DNA from: Brumimicrobium oceani
GTDB lineage: Bacteria > Bacteroidota > Bacteroidia > Flavobacteriales_D > Crocinitomicaceae
DNA length: 64,000 nt
Direction: 5' to 3'
NCBI RefSeq assembly: GCF_003143775.1
Contig: NZ_QFRJ01000007.1
Span: 124,001 to 188,000, forward strand
Both the position numbers and the translations under genes were made by a program. Shown here piece after piece: positions 54,452-62,865 of the stretch (position 1 is its first letter; each line of letters begins with the position of its first letter). A model generated the notes under the pieces. The model saw only the letters and a list, made by a program, of their open reading frames with translations. It did not search any database and was not told where the DNA came from.

Positions 54452-54597
54452 ATAATTATTTAGGGGAATTGATTATTGGAAAGAATGGTCAGTCTAACAA
54501 TCAAATAAATGTTGAGCAGTTGAATAAAGGGATTTATGTGATACGCATGGCTGGAAAAAGCGGAAGTTATTTTACAGGAAAGTTTGTTAAAGAATAG
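54452..54597 (+). pseudogene. Orphan T9SS sorting-domain fragment
   Basis: A 146-bp stretch encoding NYLGELIIGKNGQ..., VEQLNKGIYVIRMAGK and a GKFVKE end matches the last 146 bp of the gene at 54713-56386 (56241-56386) base for base apart from scattered substitutions. An 85-codon open frame from 54340 can be read through it, but its first 35 residues lack a signal peptide and the expected YPNP start of the tail. It is best read as the remnant of a duplicated 3' end. Confidence 0.75.
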
Positions 54598-54712
54598 GTG
54601 GGTTTTTAACGGGTTTCTTCGTAAGAGGTTGATTGTATGGGGTTTTACCTGTATTTTGTTGGTTAACTGATATAGTAGTTATAAATTAGCCTAAATTAAA
54701 AAATCTATTGCT

Positions 54713-56386
54713 ATGAAAAACCTACTGTTCTTATTCGTCTTATTTGCTTTTTATGGTGATGTCTTTATTTGCTTTTATTCAAACGCTCAAAATCCAGTAA
54801 GTCTTGATAGCACATTTGGAGTTAGTGGTAAAACGGTAACTACTATCAACCCAGATGGTCATATTAGGAATAAGTTACATACTCTACGACAAACGGATGG
54901 TAAGTTTGTTGGGGCTTCAACTTTTGGGGGATATCCCGTTCTTACACGCTATGATGTAAATGGTAATTTAGATTCTACTTGGGGGTTAAATGGTATTTCA
55001 GAGGTCTACGATACAATAGATAACAATCTTATTTTTGGTATAACAGAGTTAGATAATGGCCAAATATTACTTGCTGGAGTAAGGGACTACAATATTGGAA
55101 ATGGAGAACCAGATAACTACGTAATAAAATTTAAGACTGATGGTTCGGTAGACTCCACTTTTGGTGTAAATGGTATTGTTCATCATACACAATTAAATCC
55201 TGGCAACTTTTCATTAAGATCATTTATGGTAATGGATAGCAGTATTTACCTCACAGGAACAATAGTTAATCCACAAGCACATGGAGTTATTTCTTTTGAC
55301 TTACAAACAGGAAATCTCAATTCAGGATTTGGAACCAATGGCTTTATGCAAATAAACCTGAACGGGTATTTTGGTGGTAATTTTCATTGTGAATTGTACA
55401 ATAATAAAATACGTGCATATTTTAGTACACGCTTTTATCAATTAACGTCAGATTTCGAAGTGGATACTAGCAGCACTTTTGGTAATAATGGTTTCATAGA
55501 ACTGCCATGTGGTCTTGGAATTGCTGCAAATACTGGCTTTGCTCATGGCCCCGATGGCTTTAGCTCAATTATTCACAGAAGGACAGAACTGCTAAATGAT
55601 GGTTCTTTTTTAGTAGCAGGAATTGGATACAGTTGTCCAGCGATGAACAAAAAAGGCATGGTTGTAAAGTATTCATCTGATGGAAGTATAGATTCAAGCT
55701 TTGCAAATAACGGTTCCTTTGTTGTTGATTTTAGAAGAGACTCATCGGAAAGTAACTATATTAACTCTGTGAAGATGATTGACGACAATTATTTTCTTGT
55801 AAGCGGAGGTGTTTATCAGAATACATTTGAACCAAGTACCGGAAAGGTTTCTAAAAGATTTGCCTTGGCATTGTTTGATGACAATGGAAACCCCGTAAGT
55901 TCGTTTGGTAATTTGGGCCATGTTTATAGAGAAAGTTATTTTCATTCCTCAGACAGTTTAGATTGGTTAGCGAATAGTTTCATTCAACAGGACGGAAAGG
56001 TGGTCTTAATGGGTTTTACGCCTCATTATGACCCTTATGATTTCCAAACGAATGGAACAGGATTTGGAGCAATTGACAACATAAGCATTAATCTAAGCCG
56101 TTACACCATCCAAGGAATTAGCGAAGGAGGTGGTGTTGGTGTAAACCAAGAAACCAAAAATAATTTCACCATTTACCCCAATCCTACAAATTCAATTCTG
56201 AATATTCAGTCAGATAAGGTAATTCAAAAAGTTTCCATTTATAATTATTTAGGAGAATTGGTCATTCAAGAAAATGGTCAAGCGATAAATCAAATAAATG
56301 TTGAGCAGTTGAATAAAGGCATTTATGTGATTCGCATGACTGGAAAAGAGGGGAATGTTTTTAATGGAAAGTTTGTGAAGGAGTAG
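54713..56386 (+). CDS. Secreted delta-60 repeat protein with T9SS sorting domain
   Basis: A 557-residue protein. Signal peptide to about residue 26 (ends YSNAQ). The body carries delta-60-type repeats: SLDSTFGVSGK, NLDSTWGLNGI, SVDSTFGVNGI, NLNSGFGTNGF, SIDSSFANNGS, PVSSFGNLGH, each preceded by a beta-strand with a DGK/NGQILLAG segment, suggesting a beta-propeller. The C-terminal about 80 residues (FTIYPNPTNSILNIQ to GKFVKE) are a type A T9SS sorting signal. Likely surface or secreted, ligand unknown. Its last 146 bp recur at 54452-54597. Confidence 0.88.
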   Translation: MKNLLFLFVLFAFYGDVFICFYSNAQNPVSLDSTFGVSGKTVTTINPDGHIRNKLHTLRQTDGKFVGASTFGGYPVLTRYDVNGNLDSTWGLNGISEVYDTIDNNLIFGITELDNGQILLAGVRDYNIGNGEPDNYVIKFKTDGSVDSTFGVNGIVHHTQLNPGNFSLRSFMVMDSSIYLTGTIVNPQAHGVISFDLQTGNLNSGFGTNGFMQINLNGYFGGNFHCELYNNKIRAYFSTRFYQLTSDFEVDTSSTFGNNGFIELPCGLGIAANTGFAHGPDGFSSIIHRRTELLNDGSFLVAGIGYSCPAMNKKGMVVKYSSDGSIDSSFANNGSFVVDFRRDSSESNYINSVKMIDDNYFLVSGGVYQNTFEPSTGKVSKRFALALFDDNGNPVSSFGNLGHVYRESYFHSSDSLDWLANSFIQQDGKVVLMGFTPHYDPYDFQTNGTGFGAIDNISINLSRYTIQGISEGGGVGVNQETKNNFTIYPNPTNSILNIQSDKVIQKVSIYNYLGELVIQENGQAINQINVEQLNKGIYVIRMTGKEGNVFNGKFVKE

Positions 56387-56551
56387 AGGGGGATAAGTTT
56401 GCTAACTACCAAGAGGTACGTTAAACAAATGAAGTAAACATTTTGAAAAAACGTAAAGACACCTTTCTTCCACTTCTTTTTCTCTGCGTATCTCCGCCCC
56501 TCATGCTTAACACATTCAGCAAGCTCAGTGCAGCGCTCTGCGTCATTCTTT

Positions 56552-57463
56552 TCATTTTTTCTTGAAAGCAGTAGCAATAATTCCTTCTTTTAATCCAGAT
56601 GGAGAGAAATAACAAGATGTAGCGCCAATTTGGTCTAGAATCCACTTGGTTTTGAAAGCCGCAATGTTAATCATCTCTTTGCGGTAATCTATGATCCAAA
56701 AGTTTTCATCTCGCTCTGCTCTTGTGGAATAAATGAGCTCATTCAAAACTTGATTTAATTCTTTCATAGGTAGCAAATGAGTTGTGTTTCTGTCATAAGT
56801 TGAAGTTTTGAAAATCAAATTATAGAAAGTTTCAAAACTCCCCGCAGCACCAATTAAACAGTCGGCAGAAAGTCCTTCGAAATAGCTTTTAGATTGAAAG
56901 TCTAAGAATACTTTAATGCGCTTAAGATCTTCGTTTGTCAGTGGATCTGAAAGATCAAATAATTGAGTGATTCTCGAAATCCCTATATTAAAACTATTTT
57001 GTTCCTCTACAGTGCTTCCTTTTGTTGTGGTAAACTCTGTGCTTCCGCCTCCAATATCCATAATACAAGAAGAAGATTCTACAAAAGGATGAATATTATT
57101 TACGCCTTCATAAACCAGTTCAGCTTCTTGATTTCCATTGATTAATTCAATTTTCAGGCCGTGTAATTCTTCAATTCTATCAAGAAACTCTTTCGCGTTT
57201 TTAGCATCACGAAGTGCAGAAGTTCCAAATCCTCGAATTCTGTCAGGATAAACATCATACATGCGACAAGTTTCAACAAAATGATCAATTGAAAAATAGG
57301 CGCGCTCCATTGCTTCTGGAGTAATAATGTTCGAATTTATTCCACCTTCACCCAAATTCACGAAAGACTTGTCGGTGATTAAGATTTCCATGTTGCCTTC
57401 TATGACTTCGAAAACGATAAGTCCAAAGGTGTTTGTTCCTAAATCAATGACGGCTCCTCTCAT
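56552..57463 (-). CDS. Ppx/GppA-family phosphatase
   Basis: A 303-residue actin-fold phosphatase. Both nucleotide/phosphate loops are visible: AVIDLGTNTFGLIVFEV at the N-terminus and CIMDIGGGSTEFTTTKG near residue 139, with the conserved GFGTSALRDAKN and NGNQEAELVYEGV segments. The family splits inorganic polyphosphate (Ppx) or pppGpp (GppA). At 303 residues it is the short form, lacking the C-terminal HD-like domain of E. coli Ppx. The start follows the ABC permease stop by 3 bp, so it belongs to the operon 59699-56552. Confidence 0.9.
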   Translation of the reverse strand: MRGAVIDLGTNTFGLIVFEVIEGNMEILITDKSFVNLGEGGINSNIITPEAMERAYFSIDHFVETCRMYDVYPDRIRGFGTSALRDAKNAKEFLDRIEELHGLKIELINGNQEAELVYEGVNNIHPFVESSSCIMDIGGGSTEFTTTKGSTVEEQNSFNIGISRITQLFDLSDPLTNEDLKRIKVFLDFQSKSYFEGLSADCLIGAAGSFETFYNLIFKTSTYDRNTTHLLPMKELNQVLNELIYSTRAERDENFWIIDYRKEMINIAAFKTKWILDQIGATSCYFSPSGLKEGIIATAFKKK

Positions 57464-57466
57464 AAG

Positions 57467-58777
57467 TTATTTTTTAGTCCATTTGATTAGCATTCTTAGT
57501 TTTAGTCTGTGGTTAAAGCGAAGAATTCCGTTTTTGTAAATTCGACCAGCAATCATCAACATGAAAATTGCCGAAATAAAAAGAACGATCAATGACAAAA
57601 ACAGTTGCCAAGTACTTCCGTCTTCAAATCCATTCGACAGATTAACCATCATCACCATTGGAGAAGTAAAAGGAATGAATCCGAGCCATGAGCTCAAAGT
57701 GGTAGAGGGATAATAAACTACGTAATACCCAGACAAAACAGAAACGAATAAAAGCAATGTTAATGGAATTATAAATTGTTGTCCGTCAGATTCTGAACCC
57801 ATTGAAGCGCCAATCATAGCGAAAAATGAACCGTAAAATAAGTAGCCACCAATAAAGAATAAAGCGAAGAAAACCAACATGTTCAAATATTGGATTTGTT
57901 TGTAAATTAACTCTACAAAAGGACTTTGGTTGGATAGTTCTTGACTGAAATCTGTTTTTGATACTTCATCGGCTACAAAACCTGGACTAAACATATCAGG
58001 AAATAATGTTAATCGAAATAAATATAATCCTGTCCCGATTATGATTACCCAAGCGGTAAATTGCACCAAGGCCGAAAAACCAACACCTAAAACTTTTCCT
58101 GTGAGCAACTGCCTTGGGTTTACGCTTGACAATAAAACTTCAACTATTCTATTTGATTTTTCTCTAGATACACTTCTCAGAATTGTCATTCCAAACATGA
58201 AAACAAAGAGAATGATGAGTCCGCCAAAGCTAAAGCCAACCCAACTGGCTGTTGTAGATTTCTCGTTTTTAGGATCATAAACATCTTTTAAACTAAAGTT
58301 TAATGCTTGTTTTATTTCTCTGAATTTAGAGACAGATAAATCAGTAAATTGATCCACCATTATTTCTTCCATTCGGCGCTCAACTAAATACCGAATTTTA
58401 CGCTGAATATTTTCTGGTGGCCGCTCTCTATAGGAAATGATTACATTTTTATTACTGACGATTTTCTCGTTAATCCAAACTGAAATGTCATAGCTTTGAT
58501 ATTTTTCTTGGTAGGCAAATTCGTCATAATCTACAAATGTATTAATGAAGTCAAATTGCAGGTTTTTTGGTGGATTTGAAGTCAATTTACTATCAAAAAT
58601 CTCTTTTTTGTCCATTAAAAGGATTTTCCATTCCTTATTTGTGGATGTCGTTGTGGAAAGAAATAAATAGATTAATCCTAAAACGGCTAGCGGACCCAAG
58701 ATCATCAGCCATTTAAAAGACCGATTTTGGAATCGCTCTGCAATTTCTCTTTTCGCTATTAAAATTACTTTATTCAC
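57467..58777 (-). CDS. ABC-2 type permease (NatB-like)
   Basis: A 436-residue membrane protein. An N-terminal helix (about 22-40) is followed by a roughly 130-residue extracytoplasmic domain and five or more C-terminal helices. Recognisable segments: IAKREIAERFQNRSFKW at the start and SREKSNRIVEVLLSSVNPRQLLTGKVLGVG near residue 205, the family signature of the Na+-efflux/ABC-2 permeases. Forms an exporter with the ATPase encoded upstream, which it overlaps by 8 bp. Cargo not determinable. Confidence 0.88.
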   Translation of the reverse strand: MNKVILIAKREIAERFQNRSFKWLMILGPLAVLGLIYLFLSTTTSTNKEWKILLMDKKEIFDSKLTSNPPKNLQFDFINTFVDYDEFAYQEKYQSYDISVWINEKIVSNKNVIISYRERPPENIQRKIRYLVERRMEEIMVDQFTDLSVSKFREIKQALNFSLKDVYDPKNEKSTTASWVGFSFGGLIILFVFMFGMTILRSVSREKSNRIVEVLLSSVNPRQLLTGKVLGVGFSALVQFTAWVIIIGTGLYLFRLTLFPDMFSPGFVADEVSKTDFSQELSNQSPFVELIYKQIQYLNMLVFFALFFIGGYLFYGSFFAMIGASMGSESDGQQFIIPLTLLLFVSVLSGYYVVYYPSTTLSSWLGFIPFTSPMVMMVNLSNGFEDGSTWQLFLSLIVLFISAIFMLMIAGRIYKNGILRFNHRLKLRMLIKWTKK

Positions 58778-59699
58778 TGACGATTTCGTTTTGAGCGTTA
58801 ATAGATTTTACGAAAACATTTTCCATGCTGGGCAGCACTTCTTCAATTCCAGTGATGCTGATGTGATCAATTACGGTGTTGAGTAAGTCATTTATTTTGT
58901 TGCCCTGACGCATTTTTAAGTAAATGGTAAATGCATCATCGCCATGAATTTCCTTGTCAATTATTTCATATCCTGCCCAAAGCGCATTGGCAAAAGCAAT
59001 CATATTGCCAACAAAAGAGATTTTGTAAATTCCTTCTTTAAATTGATGACGTAGCTCGTGCACCGTACCTTCCAAAACCTTATGTCCTTCATTAATCAAA
59101 ATGGCTCGGTCACAGATTTCTTCTACATTATTCATGTTGTGTGTAGAAATGATTATCGATTTCCCCTGCTTTTTGAAATTCAGTAATTCTTTTCTTATCA
59201 ATTCGATATTGATCGGGTCGAAACCACTAAATGGTTCGTCAAGAATAAGCACTTCAGGATCGTGCAGAACGGTGCAAATGAATTGAACTTTTTGCGCCAT
59301 TCCTTTCGATAATTCTTCAATTCTTTTCTTTTTCCAAGCCTGAATTCCAAACCTCTTGAGCCAATATTCCATTTGGGTTTTGGCCTCGGTAGAAGACAAC
59401 CCCCTCAGTTTTCCGAGGTAAATAATTTGTTTTTCAACCGACATAGATTGATACAAACCACGCTCTTCTGGGAGATAACCTATGTTGATTAAATGCTTTT
59501 CTTTAAGCAGCTTCCCATCATAAGTGACATGCCCTTTATCCGCTGAAATAATGTGATTAATAATTCGCATTAATGTTGTTTTACCCGCGCCATTTGGACC
59601 CAGTAATCCAAGGATTTCCCCTTTTTCCAGAGAAAATGAAATATCGTGTAAAATCGTTTGTCGATTAAAATACTTCGATATGTTTTCTACACTAATCAT
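58770..59699 (-). CDS. ABC transporter ATP-binding protein (NatA-like)
   Basis: A 309-residue ATPase: Walker A GLLGPNGAGKTT, signature LSKGMAQKVQ, Walker B VLILDEPFSGFDP, H-loop IIISTHNMNNVEEICD. The last about 80 residues form a DUF4162-like C-terminal extension (ELRHQFKEGIYKISFVG) seen in ABC-2 exporters. Pairs with the permease that overlaps its end by 8 bp. A 14-bp direct repeat (59703-59716, 59717-59730) lies just upstream of its start, between it and the Crp gene. Confidence 0.92.
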   Translation of the reverse strand: MISVENISKYFNRQTILHDISFSLEKGEILGLLGPNGAGKTTLMRIINHIISADKGHVTYDGKLLKEKHLINIGYLPEERGLYQSMSVEKQIIYLGKLRGLSSTEAKTQMEYWLKRFGIQAWKKKRIEELSKGMAQKVQFICTVLHDPEVLILDEPFSGFDPINIELIRKELLNFKKQGKSIIISTHNMNNVEEICDRAILINEGHKVLEGTVHELRHQFKEGIYKISFVGNMIAFANALWAGYEIIDKEIHGDDAFTIYLKMRQGNKINDLLNTVIDHISITGIEEVLPSMENVFVKSINAQNEIVSE

Positions 59700-59702
59700 G
59701 AA

Positions 59703-59730
59703 TCAATTACGAATTGTCAATTACGAATTA
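59703..59730. repeat. Two direct 14-bp repeats TCAATTACGAATTR
   Basis: TCAATTACGAATTG followed immediately by TCAATTACGAATTA, 4 bp upstream of the ABC ATPase start codon on the minus strand. Each contains the self-complementary core AATT. Possibly a regulatory site or simple slippage. Confidence 0.5.
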
Positions 59731-59738
59731 TGTTTGCA

Positions 59739-60389
59739 TTAATTATTAGTTGGCTCTAGTTCGAAAGCATTCAATAACTTGATTTGGTTTCGATACAATA
59801 AAAGTAGGTCGTCGTTTTCCAATTTCTTCAGCAGTCTTGAAATTACCACTCTTGAAGTCGCTAAATCTTTTGCAATTTCCTCGTGTGACAAGTTCAATAA
59901 CTTCGATCCCGTATGTTTAGCTTTTTGTTGCAAATAGTATTTCAGTCTTTCATCTAGTTTTTGAAAAGCAACCTGATCAATAGTATTCAGCATTTCGTTG
60001 AAACGATCACGAATAGTTCCCATCACGAAGCTTTTCCAAGTCGAGTATTTCATCAACCATTCATCCATCACAGTAATAGGAACGGTTAGCATCACTACAT
60101 CATCTTCTGCAACGGCTTTTATTTCGCTCGGAAATTGTTCCATACAACAAGTGAAAGTCATTGCGCAACTTTCTTTTGCATTGACATAATAGAGAAGAAT
60201 TTCTCTTCCTTGATCATCCATTCGTGAGACTTTTACTGTACCAGAAGCAATAATGGGCATGCTTCTCACGATTTGACCATAATCTAAAATCACATCTCCA
60301 GCTTTTACTGAGACTTCCTTAGCGATACTTTCAAACTCTTCTAAAAGTTTTGGTTCGAAAGTATATTTAAATTTTTCAAGAATTTCCAT
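59739..60389 (-). CDS. Crp/Fnr-family transcription regulator
   Basis: A 216-residue regulator. Residues about 25-120 form a cyclic-nucleotide-binding-like beta barrel (GDVILDYGQIVRSMPIIASGTVKVSR), then a dimer helix, and a C-terminal winged HTH (LNLSHEEIAKDLATSRVVISRLLKKLE). The cNMP phosphate cassette is not conserved. A Cys-rich loop CAMTFTCCM lies near residue 75, which could make it respond to redox or metal rather than cAMP; that is inference. Divergent from fbp; the 120-bp gap holds a 12-bp palindrome. Confidence 0.87.
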   Translation of the reverse strand: MEILEKFKYTFEPKLLEEFESIAKEVSVKAGDVILDYGQIVRSMPIIASGTVKVSRMDDQGREILLYYVNAKESCAMTFTCCMEQFPSEIKAVAEDDVVMLTVPITVMDEWLMKYSTWKSFVMGTIRDRFNEMLNTIDQVAFQKLDERLKYYLQQKAKHTGSKLLNLSHEEIAKDLATSRVVISRLLKKLENDDLLLLYRNQIKLLNAFELEPTNN

Positions 60390-60412
60390 GTCTCAAAAAT
60401 AAACGAAATTTA

Positions 60413-60465
60413 GACATCTCTGACATCATTTCAAGACCCTTTTTACGAATATTCGTTGAGATGTC
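60413..60465. promoter_or_regulatory. Palindromic candidate operator between crp-like gene and fbp
   Basis: A perfect 12-bp palindrome ACGAATATTCGT (60445-60456) lies inside a wider inverted pair GACATCTC (60413-60420) and GAGATGTC (60458-60465). The position between two divergent promoters fits a regulator site, possibly for the Crp-like protein itself. Function is inferred. Confidence 0.35.
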
Positions 60466-60509
60466 ATTACAAATCACGATATTTGCAAAATAAATTAAAG
60501 ATTATTGCG

Positions 60510-61526
60510 ATGATTACCACACTGAATGATTTTATCTTAGACCGTCAAAAGGATTTTGCTTATGCAACTGGAGAGCTTACAAGCTTGTTGAATGATATAG
60601 CTGTTGCTTCAAAAATTGTAAATCGAGATGTAAATAGAGCGGGGCTTGTTGATATTTTGGGTGCTAAAGGCGAAACAAATGTTCAAGGAGAAGAGCAGCA
60701 AAAGTTGGATGTAATTGCAGACGAGGCTTTTATTAGGGCATTCAAAACTGGAGGTGAAGTGTGTGGTATTGCATCAGAAGAAAACGACGATTTCGTTGCT
60801 TTCGATGATGAAACAGCAATGAATGGTAAATATGTTGTGTTATTTGATCCATTAGATGGTTCTTCAAATATCGATGTAAACGTTTCAATTGGAACAATAT
60901 TCTCAATTTATAGAAGAATATCAAAGCCAGGAACACCAGCTGTTTTAGAAGATTTCTTACAAAAAGGAGCTGATCAAGTTGCTGCAGGATATGTGTTATT
61001 CGGTTCTTCAACCATGTTGGTTTACTCAACAGGAAATGGAGTGAATGGATTTACATTAGATCCTTCAATAGGAGAGTTCTGTTTGTCGCATCCAGATATT
61101 AAATCTCCTGAAACAGGAAGGATTTACTCAATCAACGAAGGAAATCTTGACCGCTGTGATCCAGGATTAAAAGAATATGCAGAATATTGTCGTGAAGATG
61201 ATCCATCAACAGGAAGGCCTTATTCAGGAAGATATATTGGTTCGTTGGTAGCCGATTTCCACCGTAATTTATTGAAAGGAGGGATTTATGTTTACCCAAC
61301 AACAAACAATTGTCCAGAAGGTCGATTGAGACTGCTTTATGAATGTAATCCATTGGCATTTATCGCTGAACAAGCAGGAGGAATCGCAACAGACGGTCAC
61401 CAAAGAATTTTGGATATTGAGCCTAAAGAATTACACGAAAGATGTGGTTATTATGTGGGTTCTACAACGATGGTGGAAAAGGCGATGAGTATGTTGAAGC
61501 ATAAGGAGGCTTTTATTAATGTTTAA
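60510..61526 (+). CDS. fbp: Fructose-1,6-bisphosphatase, class I
   Basis: Start set at 60510 ([23 protein letters not shown]), since an in-frame ATG 54 bases upstream would add 18 non-family residues and overlap the palindromic site. The 338-residue product has the class I metal site [25 protein letters not shown] near residue 110 and the C-terminal [16 protein letters not shown], which holds the substrate/metal residues, and a [20 protein letters not shown] segment. Catalyses the gluconeogenic step from fructose-1,6-bisphosphate. Its stop codon lies within a TTAATGTTTAA repeat end. Confidence 0.95.
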   Translation: MITTLNDFILDRQKDFAYATGELTSLLNDIAVASKIVNRDVNRAGLVDILGAKGETNVQGEEQQKLDVIADEAFIRAFKTGGEVCGIASEENDDFVAFDDETAMNGKYVVLFDPLDGSSNIDVNVSIGTIFSIYRRISKPGTPAVLEDFLQKGADQVAAGYVLFGSSTMLVYSTGNGVNGFTLDPSIGEFCLSHPDIKSPETGRIYSINEGNLDRCDPGLKEYAEYCREDDPSTGRPYSGRYIGSLVADFHRNLLKGGIYVYPTTNNCPEGRLRLLYECNPLAFIAEQAGGIATDGHQRILDIEPKELHERCGYYVGSTTMVEKAMSMLKHKEAFINV

Positions 61527-61537
61527 TTATTAACGGC
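61516..61537. repeat. TTAATGTTTAA repeat end overlapping the fbp stop
   Basis: TTAATGTTTAATTATTAACG matches one end of the dispersed element. The fbp stop codon TAA is inside it, so the repeat appears to have landed at, or supplied, the gene's end. Confidence 0.5.
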
Positions 61538-61686
61538 GTATTGAATGTTGTTGGTGGCTTCTGTTCTTGTCGAAAAAGCTTCAACTTATCTCAGTAAAAT
61601 CACCGATGTTGATTCATGGTTGAATGATGTAAAAGCGGAAGGAACGGTTAAAATATTAAAGTGTTAATTTGGTCTCGAATAATATC
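61527..61686. other. Short gap with possible decayed coding stretch
   Basis: Between fbp and the PIN gene. A stop-free stretch 61554-61667 on the plus strand reads VEKASTYLSKITDVDSWLND-like sequence, protein-like in composition but with no ATG. It may be the tail of a lost gene. Confidence 0.25.
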
Positions 61687-62142
61687 TTATTCGTTATTTA
61701 GTTTCAAAATTTCTTCGATGATATTGTCGGCTATTCGAAAATCCGTCAGCAACAATTTATCAATCAAAGGTTTTACCTCGGTGATATGCGACATTTGCTT
61801 TGCCTTGTGGATGACTCCCAATGTTCCAGTGATTTTAAACTTTAATTGAGTTGCTAATTTTCGAGCTTTTAAGTCGTCCAGTAATAATAATACATCTTTA
61901 TATTCAGCGGCCAATGCAATTGCACTAGCTTCGCCATAATCAAGCTGAGTTTCAAGAAAGTCTTGGTATTTTTTATCTCCAACTGATTGAATTTTTATCC
62001 AGCTCGGTAGATGATCTCCAAACTCTTCTGCAATTTCAGGTGTGGTAATCAGTTCCCCATATACTTTTTGCAAAAGACTAAAATGATTAATCTTATGGAA
62101 AAGTATCAATGTGCTAGTATCTGAGATAACAACTTTAGGCAT
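61687..62142 (-). CDS. PIN-domain toxin-like protein (DUF3368)
   Basis: A 151-residue protein with the PIN nuclease pattern: first Asp in VVISDTSTLILFHKIN, a Glu in EIAEEFGD, DYGEASAIALAAEY and an LLLLDDLKARKLA strand carrying further acidic residues. DUF3368 proteins are PIN-like, VapC-type RNases. It overlaps the upstream antitoxin gene by 8 bp, giving a coupled type II toxin-antitoxin module. Toxin activity is inferred from family and context. Confidence 0.85.
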   Translation of the reverse strand: MPKVVISDTSTLILFHKINHFSLLQKVYGELITTPEIAEEFGDHLPSWIKIQSVGDKKYQDFLETQLDYGEASAIALAAEYKDVLLLLDDLKARKLATQLKFKITGTLGVIHKAKQMSHITEVKPLIDKLLLTDFRIADNIIEEILKLNNE

Positions 62143-62362
62143 TTTCTATGTCTGAATGTAAGTCAGAAATTGATTTACTGAAAACCGAAACTCCATGTTT
62201 TCCTAACATCTCAATAAAAGCTCTTTTAGATAATCCAACAATTTGAGCTGCTTGTCCCGCCGAAAGTTTTGCATCCTCATACAATTTTGCAGCAATTATC
62301 ATTGAAAAATCGTAATCTTCCAAATCAATATTGTCCGGTATATTTAATTGAATTGTTCTCAT
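62135..62362 (-). CDS. UPF0175-family antitoxin
   Basis: Start at 62362 (MRTIQLNIPDNIDLEDYDFSM) gives a 75-residue protein; an earlier ATG at 62380 is possible. It contains the UPF0175 pattern AAKLYEDAKLSAGQAAQIVGLSKRAFIEMLGKHGVSVF, a small HTH-like DNA-binding segment. It precedes and overlaps the PIN gene by 8 bp, the usual antitoxin-first order. It probably represses its own promoter. Confidence 0.85.
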   Translation of the reverse strand: MRTIQLNIPDNIDLEDYDFSMIIAAKLYEDAKLSAGQAAQIVGLSKRAFIEMLGKHGVSVFSKSISDLHSDIENA

Positions 62363-62472
62363 AATAACATCTTTTATCAAAAATACAAAATCAAAATATC
62401 AATACTCAATATAATCTGTCTTAATATTTGATTGAAGGTGATTTTAGAATAGCTTTCATTCCATCATTTCCC

Positions 62473-62480
62473 TACCTTTG
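62473..62480 (+). promoter_or_regulatory. Candidate -7 element (TACCTTTG)
   Basis: Matches TAnnTTTG 22 bp before the ATG at 62503; the upstream TTTC at about 62454 is a weak -33 candidate. Confidence 0.4.
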
Positions 62481-62502
62481 TCACTTCAAAAAGTAAATAA
62501 TC

Positions 62503-62859
62503 ATGAAAAAAATATATCATCTTTCTTCGTGTAACACAAACCAACGTATTCTAAAAGAATTGGAATTGGGTGATGATGTTGAATTACAAGACATCAAGAA
62601 AGAAAATATCGACGAAAAAACATTGGATTTCATCATGGAAAAAGTGGGTTCATACGAAGCTTTGTTTTCTAAAAGAGCGATGAAATACCGTTCGATGGGA
62701 TTGAATGAAATGGAACTTTCTGAGGATGACTTCAAAAAATATATGTTAGAGGAATATACTTTCTTGAAAAGACCATTTATCATTTTTGACGATGAGGTTT
62801 TTATCGGAAATGCGAAGAAAACTGTTGAAGCAGCCAAAAAATCTTATCACGGGAGTTAA
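62503..62859 (+). CDS. ArsC/Spx-like thioredoxin-fold protein
   Basis: A 118-residue protein similar to the ArsC-like family: N-terminal strand and Cys loop HLSSCNTNQRIL (Cys10 with a nearby Arg), helix-rich middle, and the terminal KRPFIIFDDEVFIGN, which matches the conserved RP-x-x (cis-Pro) substrate-loop. Only one Cys is present, so a classical arsenate reductase relay is unlikely; a glutathione- or thiol-linked oxidoreductase or Spx-like role is possible. Followed by the EamA transporter gene after 6 bp, suggesting an operon. Confidence 0.8.
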   Translation: MKKIYHLSSCNTNQRILKELELGDDVELQDIKKENIDEKTLDFIMEKVGSYEALFSKRAMKYRSMGLNEMELSEDDFKKYMLEEYTFLKRPFIIFDDEVFIGNAKKTVEAAKKSYHGS

Positions 62860-62865
62860 TACCTT

